Shown here: piece after piece, positions 21,603-34,220 of the stretch
How positions within the stretch are numbered: the stretch's first letter is position 1
How the letters are laid out: every line of letters starts with the position of its first letter
Assembly (NCBI GenBank): GCA_032821775.1
Contig: JAVLRN010000006.1
Span: forward strand, 372,001 to 436,000
DNA: 64,000 nt
Direction of reading: 5' to 3'
Origin: Sanguinoderma infundibulare
Taxonomy: Eukaryota > Basidiomycota > Agaricomycetes > Polyporales > Polyporaceae
Program-made: the position numbers and the translations under genes
The notes under the pieces: generated by a model
What the model was told of the DNA's origin: nothing
Seen by the model: the letters and a program-made list of their open reading frames with translations, nothing else
The model's database searches: none

Positions 21603-21725
21603 CGCCCGCGCGCTGATGCAAGTGACCGCCCGTGCTGATGCAAGTGACCGCCCGCGCTGATGCAAGTGACCGCCCGCACTGATGCAAGTGACCGTGCCCT
21701 GATGGAAGCGGTCACTTCCATCAGC
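21603..21725. repeat. Subterminal 22-bp tandem repeats of the element
   Basis: The unit CTGATGCAAGTGACCGCCCG recurs at 21613, 21635, 21657 and 21679 (period 22 nt), with a shortened copy at 21699 followed by an inverted copy (GGTCACTTCCATCAG). It may bind the transposase; this is inference from its position. Confidence 0.7.
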
Positions 21726-22211
21726 GTGGTCTGATAGAACACCCTCGCCCTGATGCAAGCATGTTCTCCATCGCCTTCAGCATGACACCTTCTCCTCAAA
21801 GCTGACTCCCTTACCCACATCCCGCCTCGCGGTCGCGTCCGAGGTACATACGCGCGATGCGGCCAAACGCACCGAAGAGGTCGCAGAGGTAGTTCTCCTG
21901 AGTGTCTTCGGAGATGTTTGTGACACGAAGAGTTGGACGGCCTTCTCAAAGCTGAAAAACGCGAATCTGTTACCCGCAGCCCATCTCGCGGTCGCGTCCG
22001 ACGGTTGCAGGCCGTGAGCGTCGGGTGCCAAGGAAATGAGGTCACCGAGTGTGGCGTAATGCCGATGTTCCATCAACGCTCGCTGACTACTCGTCTATCC
22101 GTAATGACAATACTACGCGTCCACGTGCCCAGCAGAACCACGCGTGCCGGTCCGGATGCGCGTGCTGGTTCAGATAGGCGAAGTACTCTCCCCCGCAGGC
22201 ATGCCAATGCC

Positions 22212-25200
22212 CTAGAGAACCTCAGCAAGACAGAAGCTGCAGTGTGAATGAACAAGTACCTTGTAAATAATGGGCGGGAACGTTGCCTTCGCCTTGTCCC
22301 GGAGACACTCCCAGCGGTACGCTTGTCTGCGCGGCAATGGCGTCAGTTGGAAAGGCCTTGCCCCAAAATGCGAACACTTACCTTCGCGTGTATGCGGCCG
22401 CACCAAGCTCCCCCATCGCCTCTCGCACCATCGCGCAGTCCTGCCACTCCTTGAGGTCACGCTCATACGAATTTATCGTACGGAACATCTCTTCGCGTGC
22501 GGTGTTAACCTCTTCCGTCCAACGCGCCTTCTGCGCGCTATACCAGAACCAGTGCGCACGTAGACCTAAATATCGTCAGATGCATAGATGAAGAACCGTT
22601 GTCCTGACTCACTGCCTATCAAGAACTTTGCGATACCGTCAGTGTCCCTCTGGTTGACAAAAGAGAAATCGCCCCAGATCCAAGAGGGTAACTTCTTGCT
22701 GTCTCCGAGCTTGCGTTCGACGTCGAGGATCGTGAATGCTTTGCAGTGGCTCTCATCGAGGTGCTTGAACTTGGCGTCGTTCTCCGGCATTCCTAGAAGC
22801 AACAGCATACATCGTACGGATCGGTAGCGTTCCTTGGCGCGATTGATCGCATTCTTCTTCGCCTCAAGACAACGGTCCCATTTGACGTTCTGCCTGACTC
22901 CTGAGACCTGCGCGTGTCGATCCTTCATCGTCGAATGCGTGGTGAGGTGCATTCGGAGCTCGTCCAGGGCTTCGGTCGCGAAGCCTTCGCGGAGTGAGCA
23001 CTCACATTGAGTCGCCTGTTGCATCGCTGAGTGCGTACGAATCGCCTGATGGTAGTCGGATGGCAGTGGCAACACCGTCTCCTCGAGGCGTGCCTGCAGA
23101 TCAGTACGGATGGAGTCGTTCACCTTCTCGCATTTCCGCTTCTTGTTCGGGTTGGATGGAGTCGATGCAGGCACGCCGGATTGCGCGGTGGGCTCAGAAA
23201 CCGTGGGGACTGGGGTAGGAACGGCCGCTTGGTCTATGTCCATGGGCTCATTCGGGTGGCGCCGTGGGAAGTGTTTGGGGGGCTTCTTGAAGGTGATGGT
23301 ATGGAGGGCACCTTCGATGCACGGTTGTAGATACTGCTGGTAGCCCTTCTCGGTTTGCTTGGCACGCGCGGAGAGCTCAGTAACCTCCTTCGCGAGGGTG
23401 CTCCTCTCCTTCTCTGTCCCGTTGAACACGCGAATGCGTTCTCCTATTTCGAACCTTTGTTTTCTCATATAAGCGTACATCAAAAAGGAGCGCATTGCGT
23501 ATGAACACAACGTACCGGGCTTCTTCCAACTGCAAGAGTTCCTGCACTACGTTCACAAGTCCAACTCCTCCACGGTCGCCGCTCTTACTATGTTCCTCCA
23601 CCATGGTCGCTGCGATCTGGGCGGATGTCAATGCTGGTAATCCACACAGTATTCAGCATGCTGCACAATGTTATACGACGAAGACAGCGCACCCGCATCG
23701 CCAGGCGGCTCATAAGGGTAATCGGACTCCAGTTCGCAGTGGTTCTTGATGTCGAGCACCTTCTTCTTCCACGCCGCTTCGTGCTCTCGCCACTCTGCAA
23801 GAAGAAGGTCGCCGCCGTCGCGCTTCGTGGTGATCGACTCCTCGACTGTTGCCAAGTACTCCGTCACCGCCTGTAGGTGTTTCTCACCCCTCTCGTGCTT
23901 CTTCATGAGCGATGTCACTGAAAGCTTCAGTCAGGAACATCGAGACTTACATTGATTTGGTTCGAGCACCACTTATCCATGCCGTGGATGCGTTGCACGT
24001 TCTGGTCGTTGGACAGGTCGTTCAAGGTGTCTTCGCGATGACCCACAGACATCTCCTTGAGGCGATGGGACATTGGCGAGATGATGCCCCAGTTGCGCTC
24101 GTCCCATTCGCCATCGTCCATGCATGCGCCGGGAAGTAGATGAAGAGAGAACTTCTTCTGGCATTCCTTCGTGTGCATGGGCAAGTGGTACTTGCCAATG
24201 CTGGCCCGAATGTTCGGGAGCTCCGCCGAGATGATCGATGCGAGCTCCTCGATCATCTTGTCTGTGAACTCGATGACCAAACGCTTGTGGAAGTTGATGA
24301 TGTATTGGCAGATGATGTCGTAGCAGGCGATGATCAGGTCCAGGTCGAGGTAGTGTTGCAGGGCTGAAATGACCGCGAAGTCGACGTATAAGTACCTAAG
24401 CCGTAACGTCAGTATCTGCAAGCCCAAGCAGGTAGAAAGCATGCTCACTTTTCTCCGCCATGAAGGTTGATAATGCCCCCCGGCAAGACAATCATATGTT
24501 GACAGAGCAACGCGACGATCCCACTGATGTTACCCTTATATTTCCCATAGTCCATGGCTCCGAAGTTGTTGCAAGTGGAGGGCTAGATCGTTCAGTGAGC
24601 AAGTGCCGTGCACGAACATGCGCTGCATACCTCAGGCTTCGGCAGCGGGGCCTTCTTGAGAAACTTCTTGAAATCGTCGCCATTGACGAAATACGCCGCG
24701 CCACCACTGAGCAGAAAGTCGTTCGGGTCGGACTTTGGTGCCTTCTGGTTGAAATGAAAATTGCCATCGATAGCAAAATGAAGCGCGTCGATGTACCTTC
24801 GGGTTGCCGCTGGATCAGGATGCTGTCGACGAAGGGACAGATAAGAGACTCACTTGAATTCTTCATCGCGATCCTTCCATCCCTCGCGCATGTTGATGCC
24901 AGGCTGAGGACATGCCGGACAGAGAGAGGCTAGACTTCTGGGAGCGAGGTACAGGATGGGTTGCTGCCTCGCGTGCCGACACGCACGGAGGAAGGCGAAC
25001 TCGCGCACCGCGTTGTTGAATTTGCGATAGCATTCCTAGACATGATATCAGCGAGGATGAGATACTCCTGGGCAAGGGCTGCGCACCTTGACATCTTCGG
25101 GGCACACAGCGTCCGTAAACCGCTTCAGATGAGCCACATAGTCCTGGACGTTCACATGCGCTACCAGACTCAGGCTATGGAAGGCCTCGAGCGTCGAGAT

Positions 25201-26140
25201 AGTGATGGCCATGCGCGGTTCCAACCAAGTCGCCGGCCACAGTCCTGCCTCTAACAGTTGAATGGCTGGGGAAGCGCGCGGCGTCGTGCAATGACAGAAC
25301 AAAGTCGGGACCTCGGTCTGCCTGTGCTCATGCATAATCACCATATCCCTCGTTCGCGAGGAGCTGACATTTGGCGTGCCATCGAGACTTGTCGGGGTCG
25401 ACGGACAACGTTCGCCATCGTGGCCAAGGTAGAGCATGAAGCCTAGCTCGGAAAGAGTGACTTTGTCCCACAAACGGCGCTGGGAGCACCATTTGCGGAT
25501 GTGATCGAAGGGCCGAGACTGATGGGATGAGAGGATGCAGTGGGAGCATTGAGGACGGGACAGTGGACAGTCCAGACAGCGATACAAAGCCCCTTCCAGC
25601 CCCGTGGAGGGGGAGAGCGTTCGAGGGCAGGAAGTGCAGTGCGACGTGTCGGCAGGTGGGGTTTCGCGGGCGTACCACGCTTTGTTAGCAGGCTTGGCAT
25701 GTCGTTTGATAAAGTCGTCTAGACGTTCAGAGGGCTGGGTACTACATGAGCATAGAGTTGGCATACGAAAAACCCCGGCGACGTACTCTGTGCCTGGTGG
25801 ATGCTTCCTTCATGTCCTCATCGTTACTCTGCTCGTCTTCTTCGTCTGTCGAGGTGGTGCTGGCGCTGGTGTTGTTCTGCGTCGGCGTTGCCGACGAGCC
25901 AGGAGTTTGCAAGGTAGACGGTGTCCCCAGGCTCGGAAATGGAATTGGGCCACCCGCGGGAACGGCGCTCTGCTGTCTCTTGAATTTCTTGGGTGAGAAG
26001 TCGAAAATGGAGGAGAAAAATTTGGCAGCGTGACGTGTAGGAGACTTCTGAGGAGTTTTGTCATCTGTAGTCTCGACTCTCACCCGCTTGCGGGCAGTGG
26101 CACCCGGAAGGGAGAGACCTGGGATCCTGGACTTTGCCAT
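22212..26140 (-). CDS. KDZ-family transposase with CxC2 cysteine cluster
   Basis: About twelve exons: 26140-25787, 25734-25087, 25035-24854, 24796-24631, 24582-24449, 24395-23951, 23918-23667, 23616-23516, 23454-22613, 22565-22382, 22326-22260 and 22220-22212. Together about 1,127 codons. Order: basic Ser-rich N-terminus (MAKSRIPGLSLPG), CxC2-like zinc cluster (CTSC, CLDC, CSHC and trailing His), 'CPACPQPGINMREGW', then the RNase H-like core with 'AIDGNFHFNQK' (near residue 400), 'CYDIICQY' (near 520) and 'DDGEWDERNW' (near 594), the expected D-D-E triad. The C-terminal part is helical. All junctions are canonical except 23951/23918, where a 32-nt gap lacks a clean GT-AG and may hide a 1-nt lesion. 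A start at 26164 is also possible. Confidence 0.9.
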
Positions 26141-28075
26141 TGCATGGGTGGCGGAGATAGTCAAAGAAAGAGAGAGTCGGAAGGTTTGGTCGACAGGCTG
26201 AGCGCATGCCCTCAGGGGACATGAAGGGAGAGGCGCTCAGGCGAAACAGCGTCGTGGTTGGTCATGGCAACGCGCAGGGGCAGCATTCGTTTCAGCGACA
26301 TCAAAGAGCCCACAGCCCGTGGCGTATTCGACCAGCATTGGGATAAACATGCAATCCCGCCAGTTGCGATAGGGTTCCCACGTGGATACAGACCGATGAC
26401 GGTCCATGAATGGCGTCGTGTTGCATTAGTGTTACGGATGCGCGGGCAACGAAGGATAGCGATAATGAAAATTGTGTACAGGCAGATAGAAGCGGAGGCG
26501 GGAGTGGGATGCGAGGAAGTCTATTGAGACCGGGTCAAGATGAGGCTTGTGAAAGGACGACGATGCGAGACACAAGGATAGGGAAAAGGGGACGGTATGA
26601 TAAAATTCACATGTCTACGCTGTCGGTATATGAGACAAATGGATGGCTCACGCAACGAGCGTCGCAAGGCAGGGTGTAGGTAGCCACAGCAGGCCATCGA
26701 GGGCTTGTACGCGAACCTCCAAAGCCCGCACAGGCACAAAAAAGGGAGACCCAGGGAGATGAGTGGTTCTGGAGCGCGGGCATGCACGATAGCGGCGGCC
26801 AAAAGATGTTCCTGGTCTCCCGCCTGGACGTTTGCCTCCCTCCTGCGCGTTGCCACAATGTCAATCTACGATCATAGCGTTCAGTGAGACCTCCGCAAAT
26901 TCATTATGACATCACTTACATGCAACCGCCGAGTGGTGAGTAGTTCCATCGCCTCAGATAAACTCCTCCGCGAAGAGACACAAGCACGATGGGCAGGGAT
27001 AAAGAGTTGGGCCAAAGGTCCTTCGGCGCAGTGCATGGTGGCCAGAGTCCCCGGTGGTGACTTGCTGAGCACAGTGGGACGTCTCGAGGTACAGCATAGG
27101 CCATACCGAGACGTCCCTCTCACCAGACATTGGGGCCTTGGGCTGACAATGTGTGGGAGCGTGCGTGTTGACCTGTGAAGGCAATGGGATCCATCAGCAG
27201 TACTCATTCATCGGGCAGAAATGTAGAATGTGGAAACGCACCTGGAAGCGGCAAACGGTCGTCCAGGATGTTGTGGAGCAGCAAGGTGGAGGCAGTGGGA
27301 GCAGCAAGGTGGAGGCAGTGGGAGCAGCAAGGTGGAGGCAGTGGGAGCAGCAAGGTGGAGGCAGTGGGAGCAGCAAGGTGGAGGCAGTGGGAGCAGCAAG
27401 GTGGAGGTGGAAGGCAAGTGGAGGCGTGCGAGACTTTGCGTTTCGCCGACGATGGGCGTCACGCGTCGTCTGATAATAAGTGGGACTAGACGGAGGTTTA
27501 CAACCCACTTGTATACCACATTTGCGGGGTATAAAGCGCCCATTTAAACCGGTGTGACGGAGCGTTAATTATACCCCACCCGTGATTGCTACACTTCATC
27601 AATCCAGGCACTGACGCCTCCTATCATCCAATCCCTCCGTTGACATCCCATTCTCCCCTGCCCCCTTGCTATCCTGCTCCTGCTCTCCGGCCTTGGCCTT
27701 GATCGTTGACGTGTGCACCTCCGCACTCCTGGTTCGCCCATCTCCTTATTTCCCGCCGGTGACGTGGTTCGTGAACTCTGCGCCCCACTAAATGTTTATT
27801 GTATTTTTACAGCGAAAACTGAGGCACATCGACAAACCGAGCAACATTGAGTCAGGCTTTGCACTCACCAACGTTCTCGGTAGACTTGCGAGTACGCTGG
27901 GCCCTAGGCCGGTGAACACCAAGTCGAGAAGAGCTACTCTATCCCCAGGCTCCCTCCCCTCTGGACCCAACGGGCTTATCGCCACTCAATCCTCCGGTCC
28001 CCCTTCCAGTCACCACACCGCTGTCTCCCCAACTCCCCAGGTCCCACCACCTACCGCTAGGCCCTTTTTCCAACC
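26141..28075. other. Element interior: divergent promoter region and unrecognised sequence
   Basis: Separates the minus-strand transposase from the first plus-strand cargo gene. ORFs here have no recognisable content except those created by the tandem repeat at 27275-27407. It presumably holds promoters for both directions. Confidence 0.45.
27275..27407. repeat. 23-bp tandem repeat, about six units
   Basis: The word CAAGGTGGAGGCAGTGGGAG recurs at 27282, 27305, 27328, 27351, 27374 and 27397, a strict 23-nt period with almost no divergence. It creates long but spurious ORFs in several frames on both strands. Confidence 0.9.
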
Positions 28076-30530
28076 ATGTCTTCTCCCGAAGCCTCTCGTC
28101 CGCGCCTGAAGCCCCCGTCGTTCAAGAAGATCGTCCATGTCCAGCCTACCCAAGATCCGCCTACCTCTTCAACGAGTGAAGCTCTGCCTGCAGAGTACGT
28201 AGCCCGCATGATCGCCTGAGCGTTTCTTGACAAAAATCTGCACAGGCCATCGAACCGCGCCGAAAGGCGCATTGGCGAAGTCGCGCAACCGTCATCAAGC
28301 ACTCCCTCTTCCACTGCCCCCCTGCCAAGTCTTGGCCCGCCCCCCATTCTGAGAGTTACACGCAAGGGTAAAGGCGAGTGTACACAGTTCGATGATCGTA
28401 TGCAATGCTAACCTTGGTCATTCTATAGCACCTGTGGTCTGCAAGGCCCACGAGGCCAAGGTCACCGCCCGGGGGATTTTTGACCGGATGGTGATCACGT
28501 CGCCCAACATGGACTACGTGCCGCACTACCCAGTCGAGTCCTCCTTGATCCATACGTACAGCGATGGGCGGTGGGGGAAGCACGAATACTCCCAGTGCCT
28601 GCAAGACCTGGTCCAAGGAATGTGGCACGTGGCTTGCATCCTGACTCGAGCACTCCCGCCAGACCTGCCTCCCGTTCTCTGGGAGACTCTCCTCCCCGGA
28701 ACGCATTGGGTTGCGGATCGCAGTATCGGGTTCAATGGCATCGGCTACATCACGCCTGAAACCCAGGACGCCCTCGTCATCGCCTCGGAGCGCGCGGTTC
28801 AACGTTTTGAAGCGATGGACCCACCTGAAAACGTCAAGAAGTACGGCGGACTCCTCGTCCTGATTCTTTGTCAAGTCATCGACCACATGCGTTACTATCC
28901 CATTGCGCCCGGGATCGCAGTTGCGGTCGCGGCACATGTTCAGCGCGTCTGTCTTGAGCTCGCAGGGCTGAAGACTTATACCAAGGTGGTCGTCGGCCGT
29001 TTGGAGTCGGACCAGGACTTCAGCATGCACATCCTCCCTGTAGTTGGGGCCTTCGTTAGAGAGGGGTCTGATGCACAGAACTGCACGCGTGTCGGGCTGC
29101 CCACCTGGTTCCTTCGCCCTCTGACCCACGAAATGCCTGTATGGAAAGTAGTCAAATGTGATCGCCCCTCGTTCGAGCTTTCGGAAGTGCTGTCTGACCC
29201 ACCCATTACGCAAGATCCGCGACGGCTGGCCGGCATTCCGAACCTAACTGGCAACTGGTTGAGCTCCATGCTGCTCCTCGTGTCCCAGCACGTGGCGGGG
29301 ACTCACCTCAGGCAGTTATCGCTTGCTGAAGTACCTGCAGTCCCCGAAGACGATTCAGGGCCTTCATCGAAGCGACCACGGTTAGACGAGCGGGGCCTCT
29401 TGACGATGTCCGCCCCCAAGCTGTCTGCGCCAGCGGGTTCAAAGAAGTCAAGGCGTGGTCGCAAGCACCAGGGGCATGGCGGTGAAACCCATCCGGAGTC
29501 CCTCACCGCTGGTGCATCCGATGACCCAGGCCCCTCCACCTCCAGACAAGAGATTCCCCATCCGTCCAAGTCCTTCATGCCCTCACCATTCTATGACGTT
29601 GCCCCTGTTTGGTCCTCGGCGCTCCGGTCCGTCTCTCCCATAGCTCGATCACCCAATTCGGCATTGTACTTTTACCCGCCGCCTTTCCTCCTTGATACTG
29701 TTTCGTCGCTAGCGGGGCTCCCTCCCAACTGTCAGTATCCTGAGCACGCTCGTCATGACGAGAAGGTGCATCGCTATCTCCACAACCTTGTCCGCATCCG
29801 AGAGTTTTGCCACCTTCGCTTATTCGACGTGACAATCGCCAACGCGCCGATTACCATCGCGGAGTGGCATGCTGCTCTCTGGGGAGACTACGTGGTCAAG
29901 ACACCCACGCGTTACAAAGGTGGAGCGCCATGGGAACAACGACGCGTGAACCGATGTCAGGAGGAGCACACCAGCATCAGTCATCTGTTTGGGCGAGTCG
30001 GGCATTTGACATCGTACCGGGGCGACGAGACAGTGGACTTTGCGGGCTTGGCGGTCAACATCCATGTGGTTGCCACCAACCAGCAGGTGCGATCGCGTCT
30101 CCTCTGGGAGACGCATGAAGTCAATTTTCGGGCAGAGCTATTAGCCCTCGATATGGTCCTGGTCCAGAAGCCGTCGTGGTCTTTCAGATTATGCTTGGAG
30201 CACGAGTTTTTCGTGTCGAGGGTCTGGGGTCCTCCCTCGTCTATCATGAGTGTTTTTCCAGGAGTGCAGCCGGAGGACGCTACCTTCGGCTGGGCTTCAC
30301 CCCCGGGCGACGGGTGGATGGCCTGCTGGGACACACTTCACCACTTCATCGCCGTGCTTTCATCTTGGCCGGACTGCCCAGATGACATCGCTCAGGGTCT
30401 TCCGGAGGACACACTCGAGGCTGACTTCGCCCGGATGCAAAGTGTCGCAGTGTCATTCTACGTACGGTCATTTGTTACAACGTATGCTCGCCTGCCTGTT
30501 CCCCCGATCGCCTTCTCCCCGCCCGCGTAG
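28076..30530 (+). CDS. KDZ cargo gene 1: hypothetical 780-aa protein
   Basis: Exons 28076-28194, 28246-28367 and 28429-30530 join to 780 codons. A Pro/Ser-rich N-terminus (MSSPEASRPRLKPPSFKK) leads to a folded first half ('VVCKAHEAKVTARGIFDRMV', 'GTHWVADRSIGFNGIGYIT'). Next is a basic linker (SKKSRRGRKHQG, near residue 420) that may be a nuclear signal. The second half is again folded ('FYPPPFLLDTVSSLAG', 'ITIAEWHAALWGDYV'). I know no catalytic motif in it. It is the longest open frame of the window, without lesions, so it is probably under selection within the element. Confidence 0.82.
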
Positions 30531-30831
30531 TTTTAATGGCAGGACTATTTGTAGTTGCATGGGACACTCACACATACTTAATTCAGATGGCTGCGGCCTG
30601 GTAATGCATGTACTGTAGATACCCAGGGATATATGGTAGGTTGCAGATTGGAGCGTCAGAAACTCCGTTGGATAGAATAAAATGGATAGCACACAGGCAG
30701 GACCCAGGCCATATTGTCCGAGTTTTCACGCAGACAGGTGCTTGCCGAATCAGTGGCCCATCCCGATATCATCGCTTTTGCCCACCTTGCCAACGTATTC
30801 CTTGGCGACGCCCTCCCACTCATCGTCTGCC

Positions 30832-32884
30832 ATGTCCTCCTCGCGGACTAAGAATCCGCCCAACTTCTATCCGGACGAGCGCGCCTGGCTGGAGACGTGG
30901 GTGCAGCAAGCTGATATCCAATTCATCCTCTTCGACCGCGTACAGGGTGCGGACAACAGGCGCAAGACCTACCTTGTCAAGGCAGCCCACGTCATCGAAA
31001 AGGACTTCAAGGCGAATTTCGTTGCTCCCTATCCTGGGGAAAGTGACGAGGCATTCGCCCAACGTAGGAAACGTGCTCGTCGCAACATCGAACGTCTGGC
31101 TGCAGAGAACCGGGAGGAGTGGGAGAAGCGCATGAGCAACCTGCACAAGGTGCGTGACTCGCAATGTGTCCTCACGGGCCGCGTAATAACCCAATGCAGA
31201 ATATCCACAGTTTCGTCACCCAGAGAGTCCTCATCACCCCCAAGCGCAAGACCCCCGTGACTGTGATCGCAGTTCCCCAGGTCGGGAACACGCGCAAAGT
31301 TCGCACCATTACTGGGTTGGATGTGTTTCAAGGCAGTCGGAACGCATCGGACAACTTCCTCGAAGGCAGCGCCGCCGACGCCGCAAAGTATCCTATCGGG
31401 CCCGCACGCGCCGACGCCACCCAGGTCTGGCAGAACATGACAGCGGAGGAGCGTGCACCGTATGAGGAGGAAGCTGTCCACCGCAATGAAGAGCGTGGAG
31501 GCGGGCCCTCGGGATCCATGGGCGACTCTGAACGGCGACCGGGGGCACCCTTGTACGTCGCATTGCATTGGCTCATCGACTGGTACTGATTCTCATGCAG
31601 GTCAGCCGAAGACATCGCGTTTTGGCTCAATCACGTCTTGAACATGCTTCAAACCATGAACTGGGGTGGGTTTATCTGTGTTGGCGGACCGGATGCGAAC
31701 GGGGAGACGCGAACTTTCATGTGAGCAGTCGACTTTTGGCCAGGGAGAGCACGCTGACAAGCATGCAGAGAGTCCGTCGGGGAGAACCGCTACGGCGAGA
31801 CCTTGCTGGACGCTGTAACGACAGCGGCCCATTGGGGAGGCCAGGAACTGGAGGCCGTGGCGAACGTATGGCTTGAGTCGACGAGGACTGGTAAGTCTAC
31901 CGCTGCTCTCGATTGATTGCACATTCATGAGCAAGTTATTCAAGGCCCTGCCCCTGCGGACAACTACGAGTCGATTGCATGGCACTTCGTCAACGGTATG
32001 TGACCATCCAATTTGTAGGCCATGCGCTCATGTATCCTCTAGCTCTGAAAATGAAATGAGATAACCCATCGGTGCATGGGGGGGAGCATCTGGCATCATT
32101 GCTCGTCCAGGGTACGTCACTCCTTGGACACCTCAGTTCTTCACAACTGATGTACTCTGTAGCACCGCCGTCTTAGTTGCAGCTGCCCGCACCGGTGTCG
32201 GGCCAGTCTGGGAGTGTCTGTGGGCCGATCCCAGATACCTCGTGCCCGTCGCTACGCTCTTCCAATGAGGGAGATGCAACGCTCGGTCGGCCGCGATTGC
32301 CGCCACCCTCTTGGGGACAGGATTTTAGCGCTGGTCAGAACGCAGACGGTTCAATGCGATCGTCTCCCTCGGCCGACGAGGTAGATCGCATGTATCTCAA
32401 CCAACATGGGCAATATACCACAACCGCCTACGGCTGGGGTGAAACATCAGAGGAACAGTATCCGCAGCGTGATTCTCCTGCGCCGAGAATCGGTGCGTGC
32501 CTTTGGCTGTCTCTTGACTACACCATCTCACATTTTTCAGAAGGGTCATCTCGGCACGAGGATATGTTACCGACATCAGATTTGCGCACTCCTGTGTCTG
32601 CTCCCGAACAGATAGATGTACAAAGTGTAGATAGCGACGTTGCCGCACCGGACGTTGCCGCACCGGACGTCGTCCGTGGCGAGGAAGGTAAGCGCAAGAG
32701 AAGGCGGGCTACCACGAGTAGGGGTAGGGGAGCGTCACGAGGGGCATCCTCGCGCAAGCGTCCGCGTGCTGCTTCCCCCACAGGCATGTCCATGCCGGAT
32801 GCAAACGGCGCGGAAACACGTTCGAAGCGTCAGTGCCGCCCTTCGACAAAGATCCTGGAAGGAGGCGGGTGGAAGAAAGTTTAA
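30832..32884 (+). CDS. KDZ cargo gene 2: multi-exon protein with basic C-terminus
   Basis: Supported exons: 30832-31149, 31200-31552, 31601-31720, 31769-31890, 31945-31995 and 32062-32111, then a last block from about 32180 to 32884 whose joining phase I could not settle. The N-terminal part (DERAWLETWVQQA... KRARRNIERLAAENREEWEK) and 'QVWQNMTAEERAPYEEEAV' recall HMG-box-like helical segments. The middle part ('EDIAFWLNHVLNMLQTMNWG', 'GFICVGGPDANGETRTF') resembles proteins repeatedly seen near basidiomycete transposons (from memory). The tail is Arg/Lys-rich (GKRKRRRATTSRGRG), suggesting DNA or nuclear binding. No enzyme motif is seen. Confidence 0.65.
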
Positions 32885-33139
32885 ATTTACGGTTTGTATG
32901 GCGACGGGTGTAAATAGATACTGCCTTAGAGATGCGGCAAGGAGTTCAAGTCAAATTCAGTGTCACATGCGGGAATACTCAACTCCGAATAGGTGATGTC
33001 AGGTAAGTACGGAAAAGCAGTGTCGAGCCCGGCCTGAAACCGCTTGCCCCACCTAAAATCCCTCACCCTGGCCCTTGCCCCGCCCACTCGACGTCTTTCG
33101 CCTTCGTCCTTGCAAGCACTTCACTCTCTGCAGACCACC

Positions 33140-34220
33140 ATGCCTCTCTGTTGGTGCATTATGTGGATACGCGTGAGTCGCCATCGCTGGATGATTGTCG
33201 TGAACGCCACGCTGAACCACGATGGTTGCAGCCCCACTACCTGCCTTTCTGGCACATGGTGCCTTTTCAGCCCAATGTTCCCCTCGACACTCGCTGTCTC
33301 CTCTGGCTCAAACACGCTGGCACGGGCAAGTACGGCAACTGGCTCTTCGAACATTTCAGGCCTGAACTCAGTGTGTGGGCCATGTTCCAGTGGGGAGACC
33401 GACTCCACGTCCCCACCGACACGCCCGTCCTCCTCATTTGAGTGGTGCACGTTGGTCATTTGCTCCCCTTTTTCGGCAGGGAGCTCGATGCCATCTATCG
33501 AGACCTCGGGTTACCCCCCCTTCCACCCAACCTTCCCGAGAGGGACGACAACCTGGAGTTCAACGCAGTTTGTCGCATTAGGGCCGTTGGGTGGGGTGCT
33601 GTAAGTTCTGTCGTTCATCCGTGCAGACCGTGCAATTACTGATCGTCGCCCTAGCATGAACCGCTCCTGGATGTGCATCGCATCGCCTTCAAGGAAGACA
33701 ACACCATCACCATCAGTGACAACGACTACCTCTGGCACTTCACGTTCAACGCAGGCTTGCGTCTCAAGATGTGGAGGCTTGACGAGTATGACTGGGAGAA
33801 GGTGGACATGCACGGTCCTATCGACCTCGACGCAGAGTACGACACTGTGCTGCTCAAGTTGTCTGACGTCTCGCACACCATCGGCCTTGGTCGCAAACTT
33901 ACCAGGATCGAGGGTGCGCCCTGTGACGGTCTGCCTCCGGTGCCCATGGAGTATCAGGTGCGTATCTCCGTTCACACTTCTTGCAACGCAGAACGGTGAC
34001 CAGCTTGGGATAGAGCTACATGAACATCGTAGGCGGCATCACAGCTGCATATGACGTCGCAATCCCATCGGCATTCCTGAAGATGGGGACTGAGCTGGCT
34101 TTGGGGTTTACTGTAAATAGCTTCCAGAGGTTGGGGCGTGGCGTCGGTGCGCTGGTGGGGAAACGTGCCCGGGAGGACGACTTGGACGCAAACGGCCGGG
34201 CGAAGAGGATGAGGTTGTGA
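33140..34220 (+). pseudogene. KDZ cargo gene 3: decayed hypothetical gene
   Basis: Exons about 33140-33600, 33655-33957 and 34014-34220 read in one frame ('LVHYVDTRESPSLDD', 'HYLPFWHMVPFQPNVPLDTR', 'YDWEKVDMHGPIDLDAEYDT') and end with a basic tail (GKRAREDDLDANGRAKRMRL). Two lesions stand out. The only good ATG (33140) is two bases out of frame, as if CTCTCT had been CTCT. A TGA interrupts the frame at 33439-33441 between 'VLLI' and 'VVHVGHLLPFF', where a Trp would fit. No intron that removes the TGA keeps the frame. Family unknown. Confidence 0.6.

Noticed and set aside
21590..21780. CRISPR-like array
   Set aside because: Direct 22-bp tandem repeats without spacers in a fungal transposon end; not a CRISPR.
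27153..27547. ORFs of about 105 codons in several frames on both strands
   Set aside because: Produced by the 23-bp tandem repeat, which lacks stops.
28356..29213. 285-codon minus-strand ORF opposite cargo gene 1
   Set aside because: Mirror of the well-supported plus-strand gene; composition is what the complement of a GC-rich gene gives.
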